From an archaeon (GTDB taxonomy: Archaea > Nanobdellota > Nanobdellia > Woesearchaeales > GW2011-AR9), in NCBI GenBank assembly GCA_018670085.1, contig JABHRS010000020.1:1-64000 (forward strand): a stretch of DNA of 64,000 bases, read 5' to 3'. Made by a program: the position numbers and the translations under genes. Position 1 is the stretch's first letter. Each line of letters starts with the position of its first letter. The notes under the pieces are model-generated. The model was not told the origin of the DNA and did no database searches. It saw only the letters and a program-made list of their open reading frames with translations. This document shows positions 35,197 to 43,086 of the stretch, in pieces.

Positions 35197-36228
35197 TTAT
35201 TTTGAGTTTTCTTTTTCTGTTGTTTCTTTTTCAGAATCTTCTTTCTCTGCTGCAGCTCTTGCGATTTGATTTTCTTTATTCAACTTTTCTAAATCTTCTT
35301 TTGTTGCTTCAAAGAATACTTTACTGGTTTTAACAGCTAAACCTTTTCTATCAGTAGAGATTTGTACAGCTGACATCTCTGCAGTACCGACTGCAACAAC
35401 TTCACCCTTTAACGTCATAACTGCAACAGTTTCACCTTTCTTGAAATTTTCTAATTTAGAAATACCAGGTGCACCAAGGTCACGTCCGTGACTCATACTT
35501 AAAATTGCAGAGTCGAAGATGTAGGCTTTTTTAATGTATTTTAAAGCGTGTTCAACTGGTTGAATACAATAACGAATGTATTTCTCATTTTGTTTTTCTT
35601 TGTAATAATAAAGTGCATCTCGTAAGTCATCTAAGGTGATGAGATTGTCATCTTCGTTGAAAGCACCTGCTGCTGTTCGCCTTAAACATGCCATGTGCGC
35701 ACCACCAATCTTTTTTCCAACATCATTACATAATGCTCTGATATAAGTACCTGCTTCACACTTAACTCTAAAGAGAACGTCTCTTTTTTCGATTTCCATA
35801 ACTTCTAATTCATAAATTTCTCTGGTACGAAGTTGCCTCTTAACTGCGCTTTTTACTGGCGGCATTTGTTGAATTTTACCAATGAATTTGCTAAGAGCTT
35901 CTTTGATGACACTAGGTTCCAAATCTTTATGCACATGCATTACGCAGATGTATTCCTTTGCGGATTTTAGTAAGAACTGCGTGACTTTAGTTGCTCGACC
36001 AATTGCAACTGGTTGTACACCAGTTACTGCTGGATCCAAAGTTCCGGAGTGCCCAGCTTTAGTGATGCCCAGAATCTTTTGAACGTAATCTGAAACTTGA
36101 TGACTGCTTGGTCCTTTGACTTTATCGATGTTTACGATCCCGTAAGTTAGAAGAGTTTCTACGCTTCTGTTTTCAGGCTCAGTACCAATTTCTCCTGTAG
36201 CTTCTTCGATAATGATCATGTCTGTCAT
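35197..36228 (-). CDS. cbf5: tRNA/rRNA pseudouridine synthase Cbf5 (dyskerin homologue)
   Basis: 343 aa. Catalytic GHSGTLDPAVTGVQP (Asp in TLDP, about 57-71), KVTQFLL, AGTYIRALC and a C-terminal PUA domain (about 235-310: KKAYIFDSAILSMSHGRDL). Core enzyme of H/ACA ribonucleoproteins and of tRNA U55. The last 40 residues are a K/E-rich tail. Its presence means H/ACA guide RNAs are expected in this genome. CTTAATAAAAG lies 28 bp before ATG. Confidence 0.95.
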   Translation of the reverse strand: MTDMIIIEEATGEIGTEPENRSVETLLTYGIVNIDKVKGPSSHQVSDYVQKILGITKAGHSGTLDPAVTGVQPVAIGRATKVTQFLLKSAKEYICVMHVHKDLEPSVIKEALSKFIGKIQQMPPVKSAVKRQLRTREIYELEVMEIEKRDVLFRVKCEAGTYIRALCNDVGKKIGGAHMACLRRTAAGAFNEDDNLITLDDLRDALYYYKEKQNEKYIRYCIQPVEHALKYIKKAYIFDSAILSMSHGRDLGAPGISKLENFKKGETVAVMTLKGEVVAVGTAEMSAVQISTDRKGLAVKTSKVFFEATKEDLEKLNKENQIARAAAEKEDSEKETTEKENSK

Positions 36229-36278
36229 AGAAGTTCTTGGGAGAGGGTTTCTTAATAAAAGTATTGTAAGTTATTTTT

Positions 36279-37007
36279 TTAATCAGAACTTTGATTAATC
36301 TTTCTCACTTCATGATATAAATCCACTTGATGTCCAGCAATATTTAATCCCAAAAATTCTCCTGTTGCTTGCATCAAAGCAATACATCCAAAAAACCCAA
36401 AGATTGCAGGATTTGCTTCACTTGGTGTTGCACATGCTGTCAAACCCCCCAACAATCCTACAGTTCCCAGGCCGTGACGATACAACATGAAAGCAAAGGT
36501 TCCGACAGCGCGAGATTTTAAGTTTTGATATAATGGATTTTCATCAATTCTAGCGCACAGATAACTATAATCTTTATCAACCACCAAATCTAAAATTTTT
36601 TGCTGAGTTGGAATTACAAGTTCACTTTCTTCTAAAATATTTTCTAAAAATTCTTTGCCATCATAACGTGGTCCAGAATAATGCTGTGGATCATAACGTC
36701 CAACTTCTAATTCACAATGCACTTCACCAGTGGAATAGAACCTGACATGCGCTTCTGTAACTCCCCTTGGATCATCTTTGATTGGATAAATGATACCAAC
36801 TGTTTGTTTTGGGAATACAATTTGGAAAGGAGTTCGTTTGAATCCGTAATCACGCAATTCATTAAAAAGAATATTTTGTAAATCACCCTCTGCACCTTCC
36901 GCCTTAGGTCTACCAAGCCATGCTTTTGGATGAGTAATCGCATTAGCAAACATCATTGAACCATAGAGGTTATCAAGAACAGAGTTGTAAAGGCCTTTAA
37001 TTTGCAT
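36279..37007 (-). CDS. hypothetical protein, 242 aa
   Basis: Not recognised. The first 140 residues look soluble (beta strands with YSTGEVHCELEVGRYDP), and residues about 185-220 (HGLGTVGLLGGLTACATPSEANPAIFGFFG) contain one or two hydrophobic, Gly/Ala-rich helices. No signal peptide. Divergent from rhuM with a shared promoter region. Confidence 0.6.
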   Translation of the reverse strand: MQIKGLYNSVLDNLYGSMMFANAITHPKAWLGRPKAEGAEGDLQNILFNELRDYGFKRTPFQIVFPKQTVGIIYPIKDDPRGVTEAHVRFYSTGEVHCELEVGRYDPQHYSGPRYDGKEFLENILEESELVIPTQQKILDLVVDKDYSYLCARIDENPLYQNLKSRAVGTFAFMLYRHGLGTVGLLGGLTACATPSEANPAIFGFFGCIALMQATGEFLGLNIAGHQVDLYHEVRKINQSSD

Positions 37008-37080
37008 AAGAAGAAGAATTGTAATGCAAATATAAAGTTTTGTTTAATAAAGAAAAGCCACTGGTCAACCACGAATAAGC

Positions 37081-37088
37081 TTTATAAG
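37081..37088 (+). promoter_or_regulatory. TATA box of rhuM
   Basis: GC-TTTATAAG is centred 25 bp before ATG 37110. It rules out the longer upstream reading frame, which would start before the promoter. The word GCCACTGGTCAACC immediately precedes it. Confidence 0.65.
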
Positions 37089-37109
37089 TTCCAAAATCAC
37101 CCGATTCAT

Positions 37110-38129
37110 ATGAGCAAAAACCTTAATATTCGAAATAGTACAGCAGAATTCTTAATATTTACATCCCAATCACAATCAGATTCCATTGAAGTAAAGTACC
37201 AAGATGAAACAGTTTGGCTTAGCCAAAAAATGATGGCTAAACTATTTGCAGTAACAATCCCAACTATTAATGAACATCTTCAAAATATATTTTCCAGTAA
37301 TGAATTAGATAAAAATTCAGTTATTAGGAATTTCCTAATAACTGCTAGTGATGGAAAAAAGTACAACACTAATTTTTACAATTTGGATGTGATAATATCA
37401 GTAGGATATAGAGTGAATTCACACCGTGCAACTCAATTTCGTATCTGGGCAACAAAAGTCCTACATGAATTTGCAATTAAAGGATATGTTCTTGATAAAA
37501 AGCGACTTGAAAATGGTTCATTCATTAATAAAAAATTCTTTGATACATTAATAGAAGAAATTAGAGAGATCAGAGCAAGTGAGCGAAATTTCTACCAAAA
37601 AATCACAGATATTTACGCAACTTCGATTGATTATAACAAAAAAGATTCTATCACCAAAGAATTCTTCGCGGCAGTTCAGAATAAACTTCATTTTGCTGTT
37701 CATGGAAAAACAGCAGCAGAGTTAGTTAAGACTAGAGCAGATAAAAACCAAAAACATATGGGACTTAGGTCTTGGAAACATTATCCCGATGGAAGAGTGA
37801 TCAAAACTGACGTAGTTATTGCAAAAAATTATCTTTCAAAAGAAGAACTACGAATATTAAGCAGAATTGTTACAATGTATCTTGATTATGCTGAAGATCA
37901 GGCCCAAAGAAAGATTCCAATGACAATGGAAGACTGGGCAGAAAAACTAAATGGATTTTTGAAATTTAACGAAAGAGAAGTGTTGGATTCTCCTGGAAAA
38001 GTAACAGCAGAACTTGCAAAACAATTTGCTGAAAGCCAGTTTGAAGAATATCGCATTACTCAAGATAAGTTGTTTGAATCTGACTTTGATAAATTTAGTA
38101 AAAAATTACTTGAAAAAAATAAGAAATGA
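37110..38129 (+). CDS. rhuM: RhuM family protein
   Basis: 339 aa. VKYQDETVWLSQKMMAKLF, the NSVIRNFLITASDGK segment, YNLDVIISVGYRVNSHRATQFRIWATKVLHEFAIKGY and the later GLRSWKHYPDGRV/DVVIAKNYLSKEEL are those of the RhuM family, bacterial and archaeal proteins seen in genomic islands and near Fic/toxin genes. Function is not settled; the N-terminal part is DNA-binding-like. The gene stands alone and may be horizontally acquired. Confidence 0.87.
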   Translation: MSKNLNIRNSTAEFLIFTSQSQSDSIEVKYQDETVWLSQKMMAKLFAVTIPTINEHLQNIFSSNELDKNSVIRNFLITASDGKKYNTNFYNLDVIISVGYRVNSHRATQFRIWATKVLHEFAIKGYVLDKKRLENGSFINKKFFDTLIEEIREIRASERNFYQKITDIYATSIDYNKKDSITKEFFAAVQNKLHFAVHGKTAAELVKTRADKNQKHMGLRSWKHYPDGRVIKTDVVIAKNYLSKEELRILSRIVTMYLDYAEDQAQRKIPMTMEDWAEKLNGFLKFNEREVLDSPGKVTAELAKQFAESQFEEYRITQDKLFESDFDKFSKKLLEKNKK

Positions 38130-38147
38130 TCTGATAATTTAGAAAAA

Positions 38148-38588
38148 TTACTCTTTAGCTTCAGTTGCAACTGGTGCTTCTTTAACTTCTACTTTAACTG
38201 GTTCAGCAGCTGGTTTTACTTCAGCTTTCTTTTCTTCAGCTTTAGGTGCTTCCTTAACAGGAGCAGCTTTTGCTTTAGGTGATTCTTTTTTAACTGCCTT
38301 CTTTTCTTTAGCAGCTGCTTTGCTACCAAATAAATCAGCTGAAACAACGCCTTTCTCGTCTTTAACTGCAGTTACACGAACTTTGCCTGGTGGGTTTCTC
38401 ATACCATGTTTCCAAACTTCTTCGTTCACTTTAGTTGAAAGTTTGATTTCAGCACTTTTCATATGTTTAGATAAGAATTGTTTGATTGCAGCAGTTGCTT
38501 TCTTAGCCCGTTTATATTTTGGAACTTTTAGAAATTCTCTTCTTAGAGGAATTGTGTAACTTCTTTCTAATTTTTTTGCGTCTGCCAT
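38148..38588 (-). CDS. rpl31e: ribosomal protein eL31 with long C-terminal tail
   Basis: 146 aa. Residues 1-90 are a normal eL31 (SYTIPLRREFLKVPKYKRAK, STKVNEEVWKHGMRNPPGKVRV). The last 55 residues are an A/K/E/P-rich extension absent from most archaeal eL31 and resembling the tails of acidic-stalk or H1-like proteins. Third gene of the eS19-eL39-eL31 operon. Confidence 0.93.
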   Translation of the reverse strand: MADAKKLERSYTIPLRREFLKVPKYKRAKKATAAIKQFLSKHMKSAEIKLSTKVNEEVWKHGMRNPPGKVRVTAVKDEKGVVSADLFGSKAAAKEKKAVKKESPKAKAAPVKEAPKAEEKKAEVKPAAEPVKVEVKEAPVATEAKE

Positions 38589-38607
38589 GTTATTATCCTA
38601 ATAGTAA

Positions 38608-38781
38608 TTATGCTTTAGTACTACTTCGCTTCCAATGTCTTTTAACATCAGTTAATCTTGAAGGGTGTACTCTTTTTCCTTTTCCAAAAGCTTTCAAAAC
38701 TGTCCAAAATGGAGCCCATTTTGTTTGACGACCATGTTTGATCAATCTTTTCTTCTTGCTTGGATGAATATATCGTGCCAT
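38608..38781 (-). CDS. rpl39e: ribosomal protein eL39
   Basis: 57 aa. MARYIHPSKKKRLIKHGRQ start, TKWAPFWTVLKAFGK, and the C-terminal HPSRLTDVKRHWKRSS match eL39 with its final RRHWRR-like word. Sits between eS19 and eL31 as in many archaea, spaced 13 and 19 bp. Confidence 0.92.
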   Translation of the reverse strand: MARYIHPSKKKRLIKHGRQTKWAPFWTVLKAFGKGKRVHPSRLTDVKRHWKRSSTKA

Positions 38782-38794
38782 CTTATTTTCTCAC

Positions 38795-39238
38795 TTATTT
38801 CTTTGCTCTGGATTCTTTTAAGATTTCCATTGCAATTTTATCTAAAAAGGAAACGCCTTTTGGAGTTAGGATTCTTCCTTTGTGTACTCCCTTAGCTGTT
38901 TGTTTAACTAAACCACTAGCTTCTAATTGCTGAAGTGATTTACGGATAATGGATCCTGAACCTTGTACAAACTTATCAGGCTTGTGACCTCGGTTCTTAC
39001 GTCCACCGTATTTAATTCTTAATTTTTGAGTTCCAACTGGACCTAGTCTTGCTACATTCCTTAAAATTGCAGCTGAACGCATAAACCACCAGTTCTCATC
39101 GGTTGGAAGACGCTCTTTGTGTGCCCCAGTCTTTACAAAATGTGACCATGAAGGAGGGTTAACTAATTTTTCGCTTTGAAGCTTAGTTGCTGCTCTGTTG
39201 ATCAGTTCATTTGGGTTAACTACTAATATTTGAGTCAT
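38795..39238 (-). CDS. rps19e: ribosomal protein eS19
   Basis: 147 aa, full length. The winged-helix family blocks PPSWSHFVKTGAHKERLP, ENWWFMRSAAILRNVARLGPVG and GSIIRKSLQQLEASGLV are present. First gene of the operon; GCTTTATAAA is 27 bp before ATG. Confidence 0.96.
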   Translation of the reverse strand: MTQILVVNPNELINRAATKLQSEKLVNPPSWSHFVKTGAHKERLPTDENWWFMRSAAILRNVARLGPVGTQKLRIKYGGRKNRGHKPDKFVQGSGSIIRKSLQQLEASGLVKQTAKGVHKGRILTPKGVSFLDKIAMEILKESRAKK

Positions 39239-39306
39239 AGGTGTTCTGGATTTTGGTTTGTTTATAAAGCTTACTATTATCTATGATAATATAAGTTAAG
39301 AAATTA

Positions 39307-39334
39307 CTCAAAAGCTATTTTTGTAGCTTTTGAG
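39307..39334 (+). promoter_or_regulatory. perfect 11-bp hairpin just before a start codon
   Basis: CTCAAAAGCTA (39307-39317) pairs with TAGCTTTTGAG (39324-39334) around TTTTTG. The ATG of the next gene comes three bases later with no ribosome-binding site. CTCAAAA...TTTTGAG links it to the small hairpin family at 28945 and 45042. It may block or set translation. Confidence 0.5.
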
Positions 39335-39337
39335 TGT

Positions 39338-39823
39338 ATGGGAATAGACAGAGAGGCAAAGAAGAGAAAATCACAGCTTTTATCCTTCAGAAGATTAATA
39401 TACTCTTCTTTTCCTGATTTTACCAGGATGGTAGAAGATTCTACAATAAATATAGAAGATGAAGAGAATTTAATCTATAACTTGGTAGATCAGATTTACG
39501 CAACCGGCACAACTCTTGACTCAGCTATCCAAGCATTTCAAGATAAATCTGCATATCATCGAAACTTCTCTAAAACTACAACTGAAAAAGCCTACACTTC
39601 AATTGAGGGAGTCTTAAGCTCGAATCCTGGCACCATAACCTTAATTGAAAACAACTCACAGCAAGTCCGTACTTCAACCAGATATCTTGCAACGCAAGAC
39701 GCTGACTTGTATAAGGTTCTACGAGTTAATTCAATTACAACTAAAAGAGAGTACGATAAAATCCAGGATTTCAAGTCTAAGAGAAGAGAATTAAATCGCC
39801 AGTCACCACTTAATTTATACTAA
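39338..39823 (+). CDS. hypothetical protein, 161 aa
   Basis: Not recognised. Helical, basic at the ends (MGIDREAKKRKSQLLSFRRL and KSKRRELNRQ), acidic in the middle. No membrane segment. The start follows a perfect hairpin with no ribosome-binding site. It is a single gene between eS19 (divergent) and yvcK. Confidence 0.6.
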   Translation: MGIDREAKKRKSQLLSFRRLIYSSFPDFTRMVEDSTINIEDEENLIYNLVDQIYATGTTLDSAIQAFQDKSAYHRNFSKTTTEKAYTSIEGVLSSNPGTITLIENNSQQVRTSTRYLATQDADLYKVLRVNSITTKREYDKIQDFKSKRRELNRQSPLNLY

Positions 39824-39917
39824 TCTTAAAAAAACAATCTACTGACAATTATTTCTGCTACAACAGCCCCTATTGCACAACGCTTAAATACGTTTTTTCA
39901 AGTATTTTACATTAAAT

Positions 39918-40889
39918 ATGAAGAAAATTGTAGTAGTTGGTGGCGGAACTGGAAGTTTCACAGTTCTTCGCGGACTTAAACGCCACGAAGCTGAGCTCTC
40001 TGCTATTGTTTCTATGGCTGATGATGGTGGCAGCACAGGTATTCTGAGAGATGAACTTGGAGTTTTACCACCAGGAGACGTGAGACAATGTTTAGTTGCA
40101 CTTTCAGATTCTTCAAGATTGATGAGATCCCTTATGAACTACAGGTTTACTGAAGGATCTCTAAGTGGACACAACTTTGGAAACTTACTTCTTTGTGCAA
40201 TGGAGAAAGTAACCGGCTCATTTGAAAAAGCAGTTGAAGAAGTTGGAAAAGTTATGAAAATTAATGGGAAAGTTATTCCAGTTACAACAACAGATGTTAG
40301 ATTACACATGGAACTTGCAAACGGCGAAATGCTAAAAGGCGAGGGACAAATTTATGGTAGTGAAAAAATAAGTGGTGGATACAAAAGAATATTTTTGGAA
40401 CCAACCCCAGTTCCCGACGAACATGCAATTGCAGAAATTATGGCCGCAGATTTAATTGTATTCGGTCCAGGTGGATTATACTCTTCTTTGATTCCCTTGC
40501 TACTGGTTCCTGGAATTGCAAAAGCATTTATGGAATCAAAAGCAGAGAAAGTATTCGTTGTGAATTTAATGAATCGATTAGGGCAAACAAATAATTTCTC
40601 AGTTGCAAGTTATTTACAAGAGATTGGATATTTTATGGATTCGAATGTTTTTGATCACATTCTAGTTAATAATGGATTACCATCAAATGATCTTGTACAT
40701 AAATACGCAGACGAAGGATCACTTGTGAAAAATGATCTAGTTGAAAGCGATACACGAGTGATAGCAGCTGATTTGATCAGTGATAAATTAAAGGAAGTAC
40801 AAGAAGGAGACACGATGGTTAGAAACTTAATTCGCCATGATCCTAAAAAACTAGCTTTGGAGTTGATGAAAATTGTTAATAATATTTGA
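39918..40889 (+). CDS. yvcK: YvcK/CofD-family protein (gluconeogenesis factor-like)
   Basis: 323 aa. VVVGGGTGSFTVLRGL, SMADDGGSTGILRDELGVLPPGDVRQCLVAL and GHNFGNLL are the nucleotide-sugar/F420-precursor-binding motifs of the YvcK branch; CofD lacks such a close match. YvcK binds UDP-GlcNAc and controls envelope growth in bacteria. CTTAAATACG lies about 30 bp before ATG. The HAD gene starts inside its last 17 bp, and the nucleotidyltransferase further on also handles sugar nucleotides. Confidence 0.88.
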   Translation: MKKIVVVGGGTGSFTVLRGLKRHEAELSAIVSMADDGGSTGILRDELGVLPPGDVRQCLVALSDSSRLMRSLMNYRFTEGSLSGHNFGNLLLCAMEKVTGSFEKAVEEVGKVMKINGKVIPVTTTDVRLHMELANGEMLKGEGQIYGSEKISGGYKRIFLEPTPVPDEHAIAEIMAADLIVFGPGGLYSSLIPLLLVPGIAKAFMESKAEKVFVVNLMNRLGQTNNFSVASYLQEIGYFMDSNVFDHILVNNGLPSNDLVHKYADEGSLVKNDLVESDTRVIAADLISDKLKEVQEGDTMVRNLIRHDPKKLALELMKIVNNI

Positions 40890-41547
40890 TCTGGACAACA
40901 CACTAATTGATACATCTGCCTCAATTATTCCGGTGAAATTAAATGATGCACTACACAAGATGATTGAAAGTGGATTACAAATTTCAAATATTGACATTGC
41001 ATACAAAGAAATTCTAGCATTAAATGAAACCAGTAAAAATGGTACAGAAGTAATTACTAAATTCTGTGATTCCAAAAATCAAATGGAACTTGCAAAAAAA
41101 GGGATTGAAGAATATTACCACAATATTGATGCAAGTAAAATAGCAATACAATTAGTTGATGGTGCAGAAGAAATTATTGAGGCGTTAGCTGAGCAACATA
41201 CTTTGGCAATTGTAACATTTGGAATCGAAGCACAACAATTACAAAAAATAAAATCTGCTAAATTAAATAGAGAATTATTTTCCAAGATATGTGTAACCCC
41301 CCTAGAAGATAAAGAGAGATATTATCAAAAATTAATGGATGAACATAAAGTTTCTGCAAAGGAAACAATCGTAATTGGTGACAACTTGAAGAGAGATGTG
41401 ATACCTGCAAAAGAGATTGGAATACACGCAATTCACTTCCGTTATGGTCGGAGTAAACATATAGAGTATAATGAAAATACGCAGCCTTCTTTTTCCATAA
41501 AGTCTTTAAAGGAAATTGTTGATGTAGTAAATAAGTTAAAACAATAG
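40873..41547 (+). CDS. HAD-family hydrolase
   Basis: 224 aa. FDLDNTLIDTS (DxDxT, nucleophile Asp near residue 6), ALAEQHTLAIVTFGIE (motif II, T/S) and TIVIGDNLKRDVIPAKEIG (motif IV). Phosphatase of unknown substrate. The start is TTG 40873 behind GGAG (40860-40863), overlapping the end of yvcK, so translation is coupled. Confidence 0.85.
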   Translation: MLIIFDLDNTLIDTSASIIPVKLNDALHKMIESGLQISNIDIAYKEILALNETSKNGTEVITKFCDSKNQMELAKKGIEEYYHNIDASKIAIQLVDGAEEIIEALAEQHTLAIVTFGIEAQQLQKIKSAKLNRELFSKICVTPLEDKERYYQKLMDEHKVSAKETIVIGDNLKRDVIPAKEIGIHAIHFRYGRSKHIEYNENTQPSFSIKSLKEIVDVVNKLKQ

Positions 41548-41551
41548 CTTC

Positions 41552-41701
41552 AAAAAGGATTATTTTGACACTGGTCAGGCCGGGCCACTCCTTGCAACTA
41601 CGCCACAATTTTTGATGCTAACGCGATCAAAAATACTAGTTGCAGTTCACAGATTTTTTGGTATATTCCGGCAAGGGACCCACACGACAATAATTCTTTT
41701 T
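41552..41701 (+). ncRNA. structured element, copy B of a three-copy family
   Basis: AAAAAGGATTATT (41552-41564) pairs with AATAATTCTTTTT (41689-41701, one G-T); then GGTC/GACC, core GCCGG/CCGGC, TGCAACTA/TAGTTGCA and a 9-bp ATTTTTGAT/ATCAAAAAT hairpin with the CGCC-containing internal loop. Core words GTCAGGCCGGGCCACTCC and ATTCCGGCAAGGGACC match copies A and C. AGTAAATAAG about 22 bp upstream may be its TATA box. It ends just before the GAAGGG site of the nucleotidyltransferase gene, so here it could also act as a leader. Confidence 0.62.
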
Positions 41702-41718
41702 ATGAAGGGAAAATAAAT

Positions 41719-42873
41719 ATGCAAGCAATAATACTCGCCGCAGGATCTGGTACTCGATTGCATCCGTTTACAAAAAATAAACCAAAGGCATTGATCAACC
41801 TAGCAGGCGTTCCATTAATTGAGTTCACATTTAATCAATTGCTGAAAACTAAAGCTAATATTTCTGAATTTATTTTAGTTGTAAATTATATGCAAGAAAA
41901 AATTAAAAAATATTTTGGAGATTCTTACAATAAAATTCCAATTCGTTATGTTAAACAAGATAAAAAACTTGGCACAGGACACGCACTATTAATGGTTGAA
42001 GAATTTATTAAAGAAGATTTTTTAATGTTGTACGGAGACGATTTGTACTCATTCAAAGATATTCAAAAAGTTCTGGAAAATAAAAATTGTATGTTACTCC
42101 AAAAACTTGAAGATGTTTCTAATTTTGGAGTTGTGTCAGTTGATGGAAAAGGAAAAGTCATCGATGTGATTGAAAAGCCAACTGAGGCAGTTGATTCAAA
42201 TTTGATTAACATTGGAGTATTTCATTTTTCAAAAGAGATATTTGGTTTTTTGCATAAAGTAGAATTATCTTCGCGCAGTGAGTATGAACTAACTGATGCT
42301 GTGAAAATGCTTGCAGAAGAAAATAAAATGCATTACACAATTGCTACAGAATTCTGGAAACCAGTTGGATACCCATGGCATATTTTATCAGCTACGCAAA
42401 CTATTTTGGAACACAGAACCGATGAATTGATGGTACACAAAGGCACAGTGAAGGCAGGAGCTATGGTTGAACCTGAAGCGAGTATCGATACTGGATCAGT
42501 AGTTGAAAAAGGTGCGCGGATAATGGGATTAGTTGTGATTGGCCGTGACGTTAAGATTGGAGAAAATGTCACAATTGTTGGGCCTTCTGTGATATCCTCA
42601 GGAACGATCATTGGCAAAGGAAGCGTTGTAGAAAGATCAGTGATTGGTGTTCGTGGAAGAATAGGAGACAATTGCCACATCCATAATTCTGTGATTGGTG
42701 ATGATGCGACAGTTAAAGATAGCATTAAGACAGAGTATAACAGCCCAGAGAAAACTATTTTGGTTGATGTTAAGGGGAAGAAAGTTGATACTGGTTTGAC
42801 GCAGTTAGGGGCATTTGTAGCGAAGGGGGCTGTGGTTTCTAGGAGTACTGTGCCAGGTGAAGTTGTTGAATGA
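41719..42873 (+). CDS. bifunctional-type sugar nucleotidyltransferase (GlmU/RmlA-like)
   Basis: 384 aa. N-terminal Rossmann-like nucleotidyltransferase: LAAGSGTRLHPFTKNKPKAL (4-23), YGDDLYSF (Asp-metal site), VIEKP, WKPVGYPWHIL. From about 245 to the end, hexapeptide repeats of a left-handed beta-helix (GTVKAGAMVEPEASIDTGS...). Such archaeal proteins make UDP-GlcNAc, dTDP- or UDP-glucose. A GAAGGG site precedes ATG. It follows the yvcK-HAD genes, suggesting a sugar-nucleotide group. Confidence 0.9.
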   Translation: MQAIILAAGSGTRLHPFTKNKPKALINLAGVPLIEFTFNQLLKTKANISEFILVVNYMQEKIKKYFGDSYNKIPIRYVKQDKKLGTGHALLMVEEFIKEDFLMLYGDDLYSFKDIQKVLENKNCMLLQKLEDVSNFGVVSVDGKGKVIDVIEKPTEAVDSNLINIGVFHFSKEIFGFLHKVELSSRSEYELTDAVKMLAEENKMHYTIATEFWKPVGYPWHILSATQTILEHRTDELMVHKGTVKAGAMVEPEASIDTGSVVEKGARIMGLVVIGRDVKIGENVTIVGPSVISSGTIIGKGSVVERSVIGVRGRIGDNCHIHNSVIGDDATVKDSIKTEYNSPEKTILVDVKGKKVDTGLTQLGAFVAKGAVVSRSTVPGEVVE

Positions 42874-42910
42874 GTTCCTTTTGTCACTGCATAGTTACAA
42901 AACAACGAAA

Positions 42911-43086
42911 GATTTATATAGTAGATCCATTAATGACTAAATACTACTAACAAGTAGCCAGGTTGGAGGGATATGTCTAGAAATGTAACATTTCTAACAT
43001 CCGCGAATATTCGTTGGACAACCTTGAAGAAATCAAAAAAGATTTCAATTATTTCTAAAAACTCCTCATATAAAGAGGAATGTAAA
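42911..43086 (+). promoter_or_regulatory. promoter and multi-hairpin leader that masks a ribosome-binding site
   Basis: GATTTATATAG (42911-42921) is a TATA box. The leader then folds on paper as: AGGTTG/CAACCT (42960-42965 with 43019-43024) closing TAGAAATGT/ACATTTCTA (42978-42996) and the palindrome CGAATATTCG (43004-43013), a three-way junction; then GAAATC/GATTTC (43029-43046); last TCCTC/GAGGA (43063-43067 with 43075-43079), where GAGGA is the ribosome-binding site of ATG 43087. An upstream ATG (42973, behind GGAGGG) is in frame with the gene and lies in the junction. This is the anatomy of a riboswitch or thermosensor. Confidence 0.5.

Noticed and set aside
19719-41701. Elements A-C as SRP RNA, RNase P RNA or H/ACA guide RNA
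   Set aside because: SRP RNA and RNase P are single copy and the conserved words do not fit; H/ACA guides would not share a core while lacking an ACA box at the right place.
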